A DNA stretch of 5,105 bases from the NCBI GenBank assembly GCA_964490005.1, contig CAZBBB010000157.1, positions 1 through 5,105 on the forward strand, given 5' to 3'. Origin of the DNA: CAZBBB01 sp964490005 (lineage in GTDB: Bacteria; Planctomycetota; B15-G4). The position numbers and the translations under genes are program-made. This document shows positions 5,007 through 5,105 of the stretch, one piece after another. The stretch's first letter is position 1. Each line of letters opens with the position of its first letter. The notes below the pieces were generated by a model. It was not told where the DNA came from and made no database searches. It saw only the letters and a program-made list of their open reading frames with translations.

Positions 5007-5105
5007 ATGCAGCTCGACGCGAAGATCCCGTCGGGGCCCGTCGCGCAGAAGTGGGACCGCCACCGCTTCGAGATGAAGCTGGTCAACCCGGCCAACAAGC
5101 GCAAG
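5007..5105 (+). CDS. sdhA: Succinate dehydrogenase / fumarate reductase flavoprotein subunit, N-terminal fragment
   Basis: Only the first 33 codons are in the window. The residues include KIPSGP (6-11), a KWDRHRFEMKL stretch (15-25) and LVNPANKRK (25-33). These match the N-terminus of SdhA from the b558-type operons, in which the Rossmann FAD-binding glycine motif comes just after this point. The flavoprotein carries covalent FAD and the succinate/fumarate site. The ATG follows the sdhC stop after one base (TGA-G-ATG), and the end of sdhC supplies only a weak purine-rich ribosome-binding sequence, so translation is probably coupled to sdhC. The order sdhC-sdhA, presumably with sdhB beyond the window, is standard for this type. 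Confidence 0.92.
   Translation, partial: MQLDAKIPSGPVAQKWDRHRFEMKLVNPANKRK

Noticed and set aside
4187..5104. Minus-strand open frame of 305 codons antisense to sdhC and sdhA.
   Set aside because: It is rich in Gln, Arg, Asp and Gly, as expected for the complement of GC-rich membrane-protein codons, and sdhC on the other strand is unmistakable.

Overview
This is a very GC-rich bacterial window (roughly 70-75% GC by eye) in which every gene keeps strong G/C third codon positions. Three features point to a high-GC member of a phylum such as Planctomycetota, Myxococcota or Acidobacteriota: an FG-GAP/ASPIC (CRTAC1-type) secreted protein, a single-subunit cytochrome b558-type SdhC followed directly by SdhA, and a tandem Hsp20 pair. 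The sequence alone does not settle the phylum. I see no mobile element, CRISPR array, tRNA or rRNA.

Layout. Positions 1-1731 (+) hold the C-terminal 576 residues of a CRTAC1-like protein with a large C-terminal extension. It converges on a leftward block of four genes: a small probable lipoprotein (2218-1760), an RNA 2',3'-cyclic phosphodiesterase/2'-5' ligase (thpR/ligT, 2913-2362), a full-length Hsp20 (3535-3050) and a short Hsp20 lacking most of the N-terminal arm (3938-3585). After a 347-bp divergent intergenic region, sdhC (4286-5005) and the first 33 codons of sdhA (from 5007) run rightward as the start of a succinate dehydrogenase/fumarate reductase operon.

How the genes work together. 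The two Hsp20 paralogues are 49 bp apart and look like one heat/stress transcription unit. Upstream of it lies an exact match to the core sigma-54 (-24/-12) promoter, at 4043-4029 on the minus strand. About 80 nt of leader follows, and the Shine-Dalgarno of the first gene can fold into an imperfect hairpin, as in RNA thermometers of small heat-shock genes. A perfect short palindrome about 95 bp upstream of the predicted transcription start is a candidate activator site. The sHSP genes could therefore be controlled both by a sigma-54 activator and by temperature-dependent translation. thpR lies 136 bp downstream on the same strand and might be read through from this promoter, although a hairpin lies between them.

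The window does not show an obviously new multi-gene system. The regulatory architecture in front of the sHSP pair is its most interesting part.
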